A stretch of 44,198 nt of DNA, from IMG/VR virus record IMGVR_UViG_3300005527_000046, positions 64,001-108,198 of that record; one strand, 5' to 3'. How positions within the stretch are numbered: position 1 is the stretch's first letter; every line of letters begins with the position of its first letter. Positions 28,845-36,135 of this stretch are shown here, one piece after another. The notes beneath the pieces are model-generated. The model worked only from the letters and a program-made list of their open reading frames with translations. It was not told the DNA's origin and did not search any database. The DNA is from a virus. The translations under genes were made by a program, and so were the position numbers.

Positions 28845-29999
28845 TTAAACAAGTGTATCATAAAAAGGAGTTAATGCACTAAGAACAACAGGACCTAAAC
28901 TGGTAACAGTTACTTTAACTAGTGAACAAGGATTGTTATAAAGAGTTAAGGCAGGATTTGCACCAGCATTCATCAATGCAGATCTTTGAATATTGAAAGG
29001 ATTGTCAAGATAAATAGGATTAATTCTACCTAAACCACTTGCATCTCTTACAGATAGAATGTTTAGTTCTTTGTCTTTGAAACCTTCATTACCTGGCTCC
29101 ATATAACTAGGGTAGTAGTATTCAAATACATTATAATGAGTTAAGCCAGCAATAGCTGTTCCAGATGTAACTCCTACAGGACTAGTAAATGGTGTAAGTA
29201 ACAAAGCTCCATTAGCAGGATCATAGATAGCAACTTCTACTCCACCAATGTTTGCATTTGCATTAGCTAGAGAGGTGTAACCAAAGATTCTCTTAAGCAA
29301 GAATGTCTTGGAAGGTGTTTCATATGCTGTGATAGCAGCAGCAGAAGTAAGGGTCTTAGGCTCAGCAGGAATGTCTCCTTGAGTTGCTCTAAAAGCTGCA
29401 AAGTCATTATATGTATATGTAGATAAAGCATTAGTTTTTGAAGAGTTATCTTGAGCTGTAACTTCTGTCAGTACATATTTAATACCAGAAATAGGAAGTC
29501 TTTGTCCTGTATATCTAGGATCTGAAAGCTTCTCTCTTTCACTTGAATAGATTGAAAATGCTTTGAAGTCTGCATCACTAGCAGTACCCAATTGAACTCT
29601 CTTAGTTACTGCATCAAATCCACCTTGAGCTGCAATAGCTGCAATGGCTGTAGGATTCAGGAAGTAGTTTAATACTGATTCACCCAAAGATGTTTGAGAA
29701 ACTACATAGTTTACTCCAGCAACTCCAGCAGCAGTTTGATCAGCAGGTTCAACAAAGGTTGGAACAGCAGATAAAACATAGGTTGTTGCTGGTTTTAATA
29801 GAGCACTATAAGTAGAGAAATCAAATGTAGAGAAACCATATTCTTTGCCTTCTACTTCAATTGATCCACCACTGAAAGTAATTGTAGTACCAGCAATAGC
29901 TGCAGTTGGTTTAGTTACTACAGAAGCTTGATTATAAGTCTTTAAGCCGCCACTATTTCTAGCGCCTTTAAGAATTTGATTAATATTATACAATGCCAT
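28845..29999 (-). CDS. Probable abundant virion protein of unknown role
   Basis: The 384-residue protein begins MALYNINQILKGARNSGGLKTY, is Ala/Thr-rich, lacks a signal peptide and contains beta-rich stretches (AAIAGTTITFSGGSIEVEGKEYGF) resembling a capsid decoration or tail-like domain. Its codon use, with GCA/GCT Ala and CCA Pro, resembles the capsid and sheath genes, which suggests strong expression. It is the first gene of the minus-strand sheath unit and faces a divergent cassette across 160 bp holding a palindrome. Possible roles are capsid decoration, head-tail connector or tail completion protein. No family recognised. Confidence 0.5.
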   Translation of the reverse strand: MALYNINQILKGARNSGGLKTYNQASVVTKPTAAIAGTTITFSGGSIEVEGKEYGFSTFDFSTYSALLKPATTYVLSAVPTFVEPADQTAAGVAGVNYVVSQTSLGESVLNYFLNPTAIAAIAAQGGFDAVTKRVQLGTASDADFKAFSIYSSEREKLSDPRYTGQRLPISGIKYVLTEVTAQDNSSKTNALSTYTYNDFAAFRATQGDIPAEPKTLTSAAAITAYETPSKTFLLKRIFGYTSLANANANIGGVEVAIYDPANGALLLTPFTSPVGVTSGTAIAGLTHYNVFEYYYPSYMEPGNEGFKDKELNILSVRDASGLGRINPIYLDNPFNIQRSALMNAGANPALTLYNNPCSLVKVTVTSLGPVVLSALTPFYDTLV

Positions 30000-30047
30000 T
30001 TTTATATGCCTGTTTTTTGTTGTTTGTGTTTTAAACTTGTATACATT

Positions 30048-30064
30048 TGTAAGTATTACTTACA
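30048..30064. promoter_or_regulatory. Palindromic operator candidate
   Basis: TGTAAGTA-T-TACTTACA is a perfect 8-bp inverted repeat with a one-base centre, in the divergent gap between the sheath-unit gene (start 29,999) and the small-gene cassette (start 30,160). On the plus strand TACATTTG (30,042-30,049) overlaps its left edge. The symmetry fits a dimeric repressor site controlling one or both units. Confidence 0.45.
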
Positions 30065-30112
30065 TTCTGTTTGTAATATATAATAGAATAAAGTTTATAT
30101 TGTAGGCTAAAA

Positions 30113-30129
30113 GTGTATAAAGTAGGCAC
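30113..30129 (+). promoter_or_regulatory. TATAAA-type promoter motif
   Basis: GTGTATAAAGTAGGCAC lies 31 nt before the start of the first small cassette gene. The core TATAAAGTAGGCAC differs in one base from the element at 40,039-40,052 before the PLD-like gene. It is read as a phage promoter, and the TATAAA part resembles T4-type late promoters, but that is an inference. Confidence 0.5.
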
Positions 30130-30159
30130 GTTAATTAAAATTATAAAAAGAATAAATAA

Positions 30160-30441
30160 ATGGATAATCTAAAGAAAACTGTTAAAAAAGAAGAAGAGAT
30201 ATTACCTTTACTAAGTGCTGAACAAGCTAGAAAGATAGCTACATCAGGCACAAAGGAACAAGAGATGCAAGAAGTTGCAGACTTAATTAGAGCTAGAGTT
30301 GAAGCTCATAAATTTACATTAGAAGTTATAGAACTTAACTATGCTACATATATTTATGAAACATTACTTAATGCAAAGTATGAAGTAAGATTTATTAGTA
30401 CAACTGCCTTACACATTAAATGGCTAACAAAGATTGAGTAA
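30160..30441 (+). CDS. Small 'AEQAR' family phage protein A
   Basis: This 93-residue protein starts MDNLKKTVKKEEE, then LLSAEQARKIA, a helix, and ends LHIKWL. The order (a short AxxAR helix, a long amphipathic helix, a strand with a Y-x-V/I core, and a C-terminal I-K-W strand) is typical of a very common family of small phage proteins with no known function. The next gene (79 residues) has the same plan, so the two look like a tandem duplication. It is the first gene of a plus-strand cassette; no Shine-Dalgarno is seen but A-rich sequence precedes the ATG. Function unknown. Confidence 0.6.
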   Translation: MDNLKKTVKKEEEILPLLSAEQARKIATSGTKEQEMQEVADLIRARVEAHKFTLEVIELNYATYIYETLLNAKYEVRFISTTALHIKWLTKIE

Positions 30442-30447
30442 AAACAT

Positions 30448-30687
30448 ATGTTAAGAGCAAATGAAGCTAGACAACTAGCAGAAGTTAATACTTATAAAAT
30501 TAAATTAGAGAATGAATTATTATTAGATTCTATTATTTCTAGAATAAGATCTGCTGCTAAACTAGGATTAGTTAGTTTAGTTTTTGATACTTCAGCAAAT
30601 AAAAACTACTTTTCTTGTTACAGACCTTTATTAGATTTAGGATATAAAGTTATAGTTAAAAAAGATAAGTTTTATATTAAATGGTAA
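30448..30687 (+). CDS. Small 'NEAR' family phage protein B
   Basis: The 79-residue product starts MLRANEARQLAEVN and ends with KVIVKKDKFYIKW. It is a paralogue of the upstream gene by plan: (S/A)x(E/N)EAR-type N-terminal helix, I-x-x-R-I/L-x-x-A core, L-x-x-(L/G)-Y-x-V near the end, and closing I-K-W. It begins six bases after the upstream stop. Members of this family are widespread in phages and may be accessory or moron proteins. Function unknown. Confidence 0.6.
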   Translation: MLRANEARQLAEVNTYKIKLENELLLDSIISRIRSAAKLGLVSLVFDTSANKNYFSCYRPLLDLGYKVIVKKDKFYIKW

Positions 30688-30693
30688 ATTTTT

Positions 30694-31128
30694 ATGCTTG
30701 ATTATGATATAAAGAAACTTGTTTTTAAAGAAAGTAACAGTATTAAGTATAATGATTTTATTTCGCCTAATCGCTATTTTGGTAATTTATTTACTGTATA
30801 TAATCAATCTATATCAAATATTAAAGGTGTTAGTTGGCTATCTGCTGAGGCCTCTATTGTTTCTACTCTTATTAAACTTTTATATTATTTTAAACAAATA
30901 AACAATTTAAAGGGTACATACTTAGTTATTAATCCTATACTTAAAAAGTATATTTATAAAAATAATAAGCAATTAAAAGATGAACTATTAATATTTAGTA
31001 GAAGAATAAGTTTAAAAACTGTTAATAGTATAGATATTAATAAGGTTGTTATTCTTGGGGAGGATAATACAACTTGTATGTTAATTGAAGTATTTGACAT
31101 TAAAGATATACATAAATTAAGAGAATAA
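30694..31128 (+). CDS. Unrecognised cassette protein
   Basis: This 144-residue product begins MLDYDIKKLVFKESN and ends DIHKLRE. It is mixed alpha/beta, with Ile/Leu/Lys-rich helices and a central GTYLVINPILKKYI stretch; no motif is recognised. It is the last gene of the plus-strand cassette, six bases after the second small gene, and its stop lies inside the terminator stem. The codon use and AT content look like its neighbours. It is unlike any head or tail protein visible here. Confidence 0.5.
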   Translation: MLDYDIKKLVFKESNSIKYNDFISPNRYFGNLFTVYNQSISNIKGVSWLSAEASIVSTLIKLLYYFKQINNLKGTYLVINPILKKYIYKNNKQLKDELLIFSRRISLKTVNSIDINKVVILGEDNTTCMLIEVFDIKDIHKLRE

Positions 31129-31179
31129 ATAATAAAAAAGAGACTTATATAACAGTCTCTTTTTTATTATTTATTCTCT
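31120..31179. terminator. Bidirectional terminator, 26-bp perfect stem
   Basis: Arms 31,120-31,145 and 31,154-31,179 are perfect inverted repeats of 26 bp with an 8-nt loop; the G/C-containing core AGAGACT is flanked by A6 and T6 tracts so that it can terminate on both strands. It ends the plus-strand cassette and overlaps the 3' end of the minus-strand homing endonuclease remnant. Confidence 0.9.
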
Positions 31180-32048
31180 ACTTGATATTTTTATATCCGC
31201 TCCATCCTTTATAAAAAGTACCTTTATTTATAAGAGAATGCATACAAGATATAGCTAATTTATTTTCTCTGCAAAAATTATTTAGATTTACACAGATATG
31301 CTCTTTTCCTTTTGGATCAGTTAAAAAGTAAGTATAAAATGTTTTAGTATTAAGATTTTTATTTATTATGAATTGGAGTCTTTTTCACCTTTTTCATTTA
31401 GAGGAATTATTGTTCCTGATATTCCTTTATAGTGATATCCAAATATTAAATTTCTTATTATAGATGGTTTTGATAAACTTAGTTGATTACAAAAATCTTG
31501 TAAGTCTAAATCATCAAATACATAAACATCACCATTTAGAGTGTTTATTTTATATTCAAATAAACTTACATATTGTTTATCCTTTCTTTTTTTTGTTCAA
31601 TTACTTCTGAGTTTTGTATATATTTAGATAAAAAAGGAATTCTAGTTTTTCTGTTTTCTGCTCTTTTACTTATTTTTAATTTAGATTCTTCTGAGTGATG
31701 TTTCCCCTGCATTGGATTTGTTTCTGCTAAAGGATTTATGTTATAACCCTTTTCTGGATTAGAAGAATCATAATAATCCATCCAATATTGTTCTCTTTTT
31801 GTTAAGAGTTCTTTATTAACAGTTCCATCACTTAATCTAGGAATTTCTTCTAGTAATTCAAATTTAAAATTAATTTCACCATATTTATTCCAAGAATGTT
31901 GTAGTCTTTGATTGTCATGTTGGTTTCTTCTGAGATTTAATTTATGATCTCCTTTTCTACCATTAAAATAAGATGTTTGGCCAATATATCTTTTGCTATT
32001 AATAATTTTGGTTATTGAATAAATTCCTGAGACTTTAGTTCTAGACAT
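31178..32048 (-). pseudogene. GIY-YIG homing endonuclease, frame broken twice
   Basis: The intact frame from ATG 32,048 to TAA 31,566 (160 codons) carries the GIY-YIG nuclease: SGIYSITKIINSKRYIGQT at residues 7-25, HDNQRLQHSWNKYGE, and a NUMOD3-like MQGKHHSEESKLKISK. Past its stop, two more recognisable pieces lie in other frames. One contains DLQDFCNQLSLSKPSI...YKGI, and one contains DPKGKEHICVNLNNFCREN...FYKGWSG, both the DNA-binding repeats that close phage homing endonucleases. Adding one A at the A8 run (31,587-31,594) and one A at the A5 run (31,381-31,385) joins all three into a 290-codon frame ending with TAG at 31,178. It lies right after the capsid gene terminator, a normal insertion place for such selfish elements. 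Confidence 0.85.
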
Positions 32049-32052
32049 AAAA

Positions 32053-32085
32053 AATAGTTGGTGTAGTTTATTTACACCAACTATT
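32053..32085 (-). terminator. Terminator after the capsid gene
   Basis: Perfect 13-bp arms AATAGTTGGTGTA / TACACCAACTATT with a 7-nt loop; on the minus strand the stem ends in T6. It lies 76 nt after the capsid stop codon and immediately before the homing endonuclease start, whose leader is this T tract. Confidence 0.85.
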
Positions 32086-32160
32086 ATAACTTATATTTGT
32101 CTTGTTGAACTACAATTCTCTAAATTGTTTTTATTTAACTGTATCTTTTAGAACTGCAGT

Positions 32161-33480
32161 TTATAAACTGCCATACTGCAAGTCGCCAAGGACCCCAATT
32201 CTGGTGTTAATATCTTGAATTGTACCAATGGTCATGTGAGCTACTCTATGAGGATATAGCAAGTAAGGAAGACCAGCATTACCCATTTGAATGTACATAC
32301 CAGGAGCAGCAGGGATTGGGGTATCTCTTTGTTCTCTCATCCACAATCCAGGATTACCACCTGATTCTTCTGATACACAATATTGAGTTCTACCTGGAGC
32401 TTCATAGTTACCATCAGGACCAGCTTCAGATACAAATACAACTTTGTTTCTAGGCCATAGAAACTTTCTTACACCGTCTACTGGATCACGATACCAAGTC
32501 TCAACTGTTCTAATTGGAATGCCAGCTAAGGAAATAATACCATCTGGGCCAACACCAATAGAACCAACTTGATTAGCACTTAGTACATCAGATTCAATTT
32601 GATAGCCACCACCAGTATTACTAATTAATACATTTTTGTCACCTGTTTTAGCGCCTAGTCTAGGAATAAGTCCACCAGTTTGAAGCTTAATCTCATTGTT
32701 TTCTGAGATGATCATCTTCAAGTCAGGGTGAATATACATTGCTGTAATCTTAGTCTTATTGGTTGTTTTGAACCAATAGGCAAACTTTTGAATACAGGAG
32801 ACAATGGCTGCGTCTGGTTCAGTCCAAGGCATACCAGAAGTTGTGGCTTGAGGTGTATTATAATCAACTAAACCTCTGAATAGATTGGCTTCATTTCTAC
32901 CTCTATAACCTTGAGTGTTGTTATAACTCCAGAAGTTATGAGCAGGAATTTGTGCTGATACATTAATTGGTTGGCCGCTTCTAGGATCTGTATAGTTAAT
33001 ACCACCAAGAAGAGTTAAACCTCTGTACACATCCCAAGTCAAGTTGTGAGCTTCAACAAGCTTTTCAATTTGCTTGGCTACAAATGCTTCTGGATTTTCA
33101 AAGTCATTAACAGTGCCATCTTTAATTCTAATATTAGCGTCACCCCAAGAAATGTAGTGAGAGCCTCTTAGATACAAAGGTTGTACATAACGTCTTTGAG
33201 TTGTGTATTGACTGATTCCTAATAGTTGATCTGGCTCACCAAATTTAACAGGTGTAAATAAGGTACCAGTTGTTTCAAACTTTTGTTCTATAGCAACAAT
33301 TGGTTGCTTGATAGTTTGATCTGGAAACAATTCCTTTAAAGGAGTTGAACCGACTAGAGGAAGGAAAGACTTTGCTAGTTCTAGATAACTAGGTACGCCT
33401 GGCTTCTCACTAGTACTTACTGTTTCCCAAGGAGATGCATATGCATTCATATTAAAAGCTGGAACTTGTTGTAATGCCAT
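32161..33480 (-). CDS. Major capsid protein (gpE-like)
   Basis: The 439-residue protein is the best capsid candidate. It begins MALQQVPAFNMNAYASPWE and its middle (residues about 130-165, with AHNLTWDVYRGLTLLGG...INYTDPRSGQPINV) matches the phage capsid E family, in which an E/W-rich helix 'l.wdv..ALl.G...' precedes a strand with GxPI. AT-rich neighbours contrast with its more balanced codon use (GGT, CCA, ACC), which fits high expression. It follows the protease/scaffold gene by 39 nt, and a terminator ends it. It should form the HK97-fold shell hexamers and pentamers. Confidence 0.88.
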   Translation of the reverse strand: MALQQVPAFNMNAYASPWETVSTSEKPGVPSYLELAKSFLPLVGSTPLKELFPDQTIKQPIVAIEQKFETTGTLFTPVKFGEPDQLLGISQYTTQRRYVQPLYLRGSHYISWGDANIRIKDGTVNDFENPEAFVAKQIEKLVEAHNLTWDVYRGLTLLGGINYTDPRSGQPINVSAQIPAHNFWSYNNTQGYRGRNEANLFRGLVDYNTPQATTSGMPWTEPDAAIVSCIQKFAYWFKTTNKTKITAMYIHPDLKMIISENNEIKLQTGGLIPRLGAKTGDKNVLISNTGGGYQIESDVLSANQVGSIGVGPDGIISLAGIPIRTVETWYRDPVDGVRKFLWPRNKVVFVSEAGPDGNYEAPGRTQYCVSEESGGNPGLWMREQRDTPIPAAPGMYIQMGNAGLPYLLYPHRVAHMTIGTIQDINTRIGVLGDLQYGSL

Positions 33481-33519
33481 TTAAATTAATCTCTGTTTAT
33501 ACTACTTTTTATTGGTTAT

Positions 33520-34764
33520 TTACTTAATTTTACTAGCCTTAGCTTTGTTTTCAGCAATCAAAGTATCTATGTAAGAAGGGGCTTTTTGACCAGATACTGC
33601 ACCTGTTTGATCATCTTCAGGCATTGCATTAGAACTTAGTTTAAGTAAGCTAATGATTGCATCTTCAAATGATACTTCAGTTTCATTGCCTTTAACAGAT
33701 AGCTTAACTACATGATTAGCAGAATCAAAATTATTGATGATAGACTTTGCTGTTTCTAAAGCAGCAGGACTTACACCAGCTTTGAATGCTGTGGTTAGCT
33801 TCTCATTTAGTCTTCTAGCTTTATCACTTGAAGAAAGAGCTACAATGTATTCATTGTGGTTGTCTGCTTTACTAGTAACTGCAGATACTTGACTTGAAAT
33901 CTCATCTACCTTAGAAGTAATGGCTGCTACAGCTTCACTAGTTTTGTTAGATACAGCTTCTAAACCTTGACTAAATTTACTTGTAATTTCAGATAGTTGG
34001 TCTGCTAATGCTTGTTGAGCTTCTTGACTTTTTAAAATTAGAGCTTCTAAATCTACTGTAGACTTAGAGGTTTCTACAGCAACAGGTGCTGTAGGAATTT
34101 GTACTTCATTTTGAGTTGACATTTGTATAGACTGTTCTTGTGTATTGTTTAATTCTGATGTGTTATCAACTGGTTCTTCTTTTGATTCAACAATCTCTTC
34201 ACTTGTTTCTTCAATAGTTTCACTTAATATATTAGTAGATAATTTAATACAAATACTATTACTATGTTGATTACTACCTTGAGATAAAGTAACTATCTTG
34301 TGATCATTGAAAGGCATGAACGGCGCATTTGTTAGTGCCGTTCTTAATAAGGTTGGACCAATTACTTCTCCAGTTCTTTTATCTCTGAAGTTGTCTTGAA
34401 TCTCAGGAGAACTATATTGATAATCTCCATTTTTGATTAAGTTATATGTTTCACTATTTATATCATATAATCCATAAACTACATCACCTTCTTTGATTAT
34501 TTCTTGAAGATCTCCTCTTTTTCTTTCTCCATCTACACTTTCTGGATCAGGAGAATCAGTTAAGTGTCCTAATGTTGCATAAGGTTTAAACCCTAAAACA
34601 TTAGAATTAAAGTTTTCAATTACCTTGTCAATATAACTATCAGTTACAAGTAAAGGACCATATCCAGGAACATGCCAATTACCTTTAAGTAAAATAGGGA
34701 TTTTTGCTTTGTTACTAGATATATCAGTAGGTATTGAATCTTTATTTAATACAGGATACTGCAT
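33520..34764 (-). CDS. Mu I-like prohead protease fused to scaffold
   Basis: The 414-residue product has an N-terminal domain (to about 160) resembling the Mu-like prophage protease: ILLKGNWHVPGYGPLLV, GHLTDSPDPESVDGE, GDYQYSSPEI and LTNAPFMPF. The rest is a low-complexity Glu/Ser stretch, a coiled coil at about 230-315 with many 'TSKV' and 'SE' heptads, and a C-terminal helix ending KASKIK, as in scaffolding domains. In Mu the scaffold is also made alone from an internal start; a Met at 215 (ATG at 34,122) begins the coiled-coil part and could do the same. It is the gene directly before the capsid protein. Active-site residues are not certain. Confidence 0.82.
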   Translation of the reverse strand: MQYPVLNKDSIPTDISSNKAKIPILLKGNWHVPGYGPLLVTDSYIDKVIENFNSNVLGFKPYATLGHLTDSPDPESVDGERKRGDLQEIIKEGDVVYGLYDINSETYNLIKNGDYQYSSPEIQDNFRDKRTGEVIGPTLLRTALTNAPFMPFNDHKIVTLSQGSNQHSNSICIKLSTNILSETIEETSEEIVESKEEPVDNTSELNNTQEQSIQMSTQNEVQIPTAPVAVETSKSTVDLEALILKSQEAQQALADQLSEITSKFSQGLEAVSNKTSEAVAAITSKVDEISSQVSAVTSKADNHNEYIVALSSSDKARRLNEKLTTAFKAGVSPAALETAKSIINNFDSANHVVKLSVKGNETEVSFEDAIISLLKLSSNAMPEDDQTGAVSGQKAPSYIDTLIAENKAKASKIK

Positions 34765-34813
34765 TACTTATTTTGTATAGTTGTATTTATTGATTTCATA
34801 TTATATTTATTTG

Positions 34814-34854
34814 ATATATAAATGTAGGCATTTATAATACCTACATTTATATAT
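34814..34854. promoter_or_regulatory. Perfect 15-bp inverted repeat with opposed promoter-like arms
   Basis: Arms ATATATAAATGTAGG (34,814-34,828) and CCTACATTTATATAT (34,840-34,854) frame an 11-nt loop that contains TATAAT. Each arm carries TATAAATGTAGG, similar to the shared promoter motif, pointing inward on opposite strands. It lies between the protease gene (minus) and the Dps-like gene (plus), so it may be a shared, mutually exclusive promoter/operator or an mRNA 5' hairpin. Confidence 0.5.
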
Positions 34855-34891
34855 GACCACTTGTTTAATATATTTTTCATTATATACTATT

Positions 34892-34900
34892 GTGTATAAA
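34892..34900 (+). promoter_or_regulatory. TATAAA-type promoter motif before dps-like gene
   Basis: GTGTATAAA at 34,892-34,900 lies 24 nt before the Dps-like ATG and is identical to the left end of the motif at 30,113-30,121. The GGCAC part is missing, so only the TATAAA core is shared. Confidence 0.4.
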
Positions 34901-34923
34901 TTAAAAAAATATATTAAACAAAT

Positions 34924-35427
34924 ATGGAAATGGATAATCTCCTTGATATTAAATTTACTAGAAGTCATGCTTTATCTGAAGAAGTAAGAGCAGAAGTTAC
35001 ATCTAGATTATATGGCTTGATTGCTAGTTATATTGATGCTAGTGGTATTGTACTAGAAGCGCATTGGAATAGTGAGGGTAATAATTTTATTACTGTTCAT
35101 ACTTTATTTGGGGATATTGTTGGATTATTAAATGGATTTGTTGATCCATTAGGAGAAAGAATTAGATCTTTTGGAGGCACTGCTAAAGCTAACTTAAGGT
35201 ATGCTTTGGAAAATACTTTATTAGTTGAAACTCAAGCAATTTCTAATAATATTGATAGTAATATTCAAGCAGTAGTAACTATACTTAAAAGATTAAGTGA
35301 GTTGTTATATATGTTTATTAATTCTTTAGATAGTTTAGATAAGACTACATCTAACATATTACAAGATCAATGTAATAGTGTAGATAAATACATCTATCTT
35401 TTACAAAGTCATTTGTTTAATAGCTAA
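34924..35427 (+). CDS. dps: Dps/ferritin-like DNA protection protein
   Basis: The 167-residue protein aligns by eye along its whole length with Dps. AHWNSEGNNFITVH (46-59), D74-P-L-G-E78-R and GG near 84 match the family core, and DKTTSNILQDQ with LLQSHL matches the C-terminal 'DdTadil..l' and 'wfl.s.l'. Using E. coli numbering, ferroxidase residues H51, H63, D78 and E82 are present as H47, H59, D74 and E78, but D67 is replaced by G63, with an Asp one residue later. Dps forms 12-mers that oxidise Fe(II) with peroxide and may bind DNA. Here the gene is monocistronic with its own promoter motif and terminator, on the strand opposite the flanking capsid genes. A second ATG (34,930) is possible. 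Confidence 0.88.
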   Translation: MEMDNLLDIKFTRSHALSEEVRAEVTSRLYGLIASYIDASGIVLEAHWNSEGNNFITVHTLFGDIVGLLNGFVDPLGERIRSFGGTAKANLRYALENTLLVETQAISNNIDSNIQAVVTILKRLSELLYMFINSLDSLDKTTSNILQDQCNSVDKYIYLLQSHLFNS

Positions 35428-35445
35428 TAACAAATATAAAATAAT

Positions 35446-35493
35446 ATAAAATAAAAGGAAGAGAAATAATGTTTTCTCTTCCTTTTATTTTAT
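35446..35493 (+). terminator. Terminator after dps-like gene
   Basis: Perfect 21-bp arms at 35,446-35,466 and 35,473-35,493 with a 6-nt loop; GGAAGAGA forms the G/C-containing core and TTTTATTTTA follows. It is symmetric enough to work both ways and separates the Dps-like gene from the following cassette. Confidence 0.88.
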
Positions 35494-35527
35494 TCTAATT
35501 AATAATTATACTAGGTTAAAATAATCA

Positions 35528-36124
35528 ATGCTTCTCTTAATAACAGAGCAACAAAAAGAGTTTTTATTTAAAAATACATTAGATCAAGTTGTAGATAAAG
35601 ATAGTGCAACTCTTATCTTTCTTAAGGAATTATTTGATGTAAAAGCAGAAAATAATCCACTATCTGAGCCTATCTTTTTTGTTTGTTTGTTTGAATTTAT
35701 TACTTATTTTTTGTATGTATATAGTCCTTCTTCTCTTGTACAAGATCCATGTAAGCAAGAGAAAAGAATAAAGATAATTAATGCTTGTGTAGATACATCT
35801 GCGATCTATCTACCTCTTACTGCAAAAGAAACTCTTGACAACCTTCTTCAAAATGAAGATCTTCCTGTACTAGATCTTAAATGGCTTGAAGGCTCAAAGA
35901 TTGGTCTTAGTTATAAAATCAATCCTCTTATTAGACAACTAAGAATAAATATAACTATAAAAGAAAACACTTTTTATAATGTGTTAAATATTACCAGCAA
36001 GCCAAAAATATTTAGTTTTAGTTTTGAAACTGTAGTAAAAGATCCTCTAGAGTTTTTGTATAAGATTATATCTATGTATAATGAGTTAGTAGACCTTATG
36101 CCTTATAATGAAGAAATTTCATAG
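35528..36124 (+). CDS. Unrecognised cassette protein, paralogue 1
   Basis: The 198-residue product has a hydrophobic helical segment at about 45-68 (PIFFVCLFEFITYFLYVY) followed by SPSSLVQDP, and an end segment DPLEFLYKIISMYNELVDLM. The next gene repeats this plan, so the two are ancient tandem paralogues. The hydrophobic helix might be a membrane segment or a buried core helix. The gene starts 34 nt after the Dps-region terminator; TTATACTAGGTTAAAA may supply a -10 element. No family recognised. The cassette also codes a SWIM protein, which suggests an accessory rather than a virion role. Confidence 0.5.
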   Translation: MLLLITEQQKEFLFKNTLDQVVDKDSATLIFLKELFDVKAENNPLSEPIFFVCLFEFITYFLYVYSPSSLVQDPCKQEKRIKIINACVDTSAIYLPLTAKETLDNLLQNEDLPVLDLKWLEGSKIGLSYKINPLIRQLRINITIKENTFYNVLNITSKPKIFSFSFETVVKDPLEFLYKIISMYNELVDLMPYNEEIS

Positions 36125-36135
36125 TGGAATTCATA

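Noticed and set aside
31566-31594. Programmed -1 frameshift at A8 in the homing endonuclease
   Set aside because: The slippery site is plausible, but a second break at A5 lacks a suitable slip codon, so decay or sequence error explains both breaks better.
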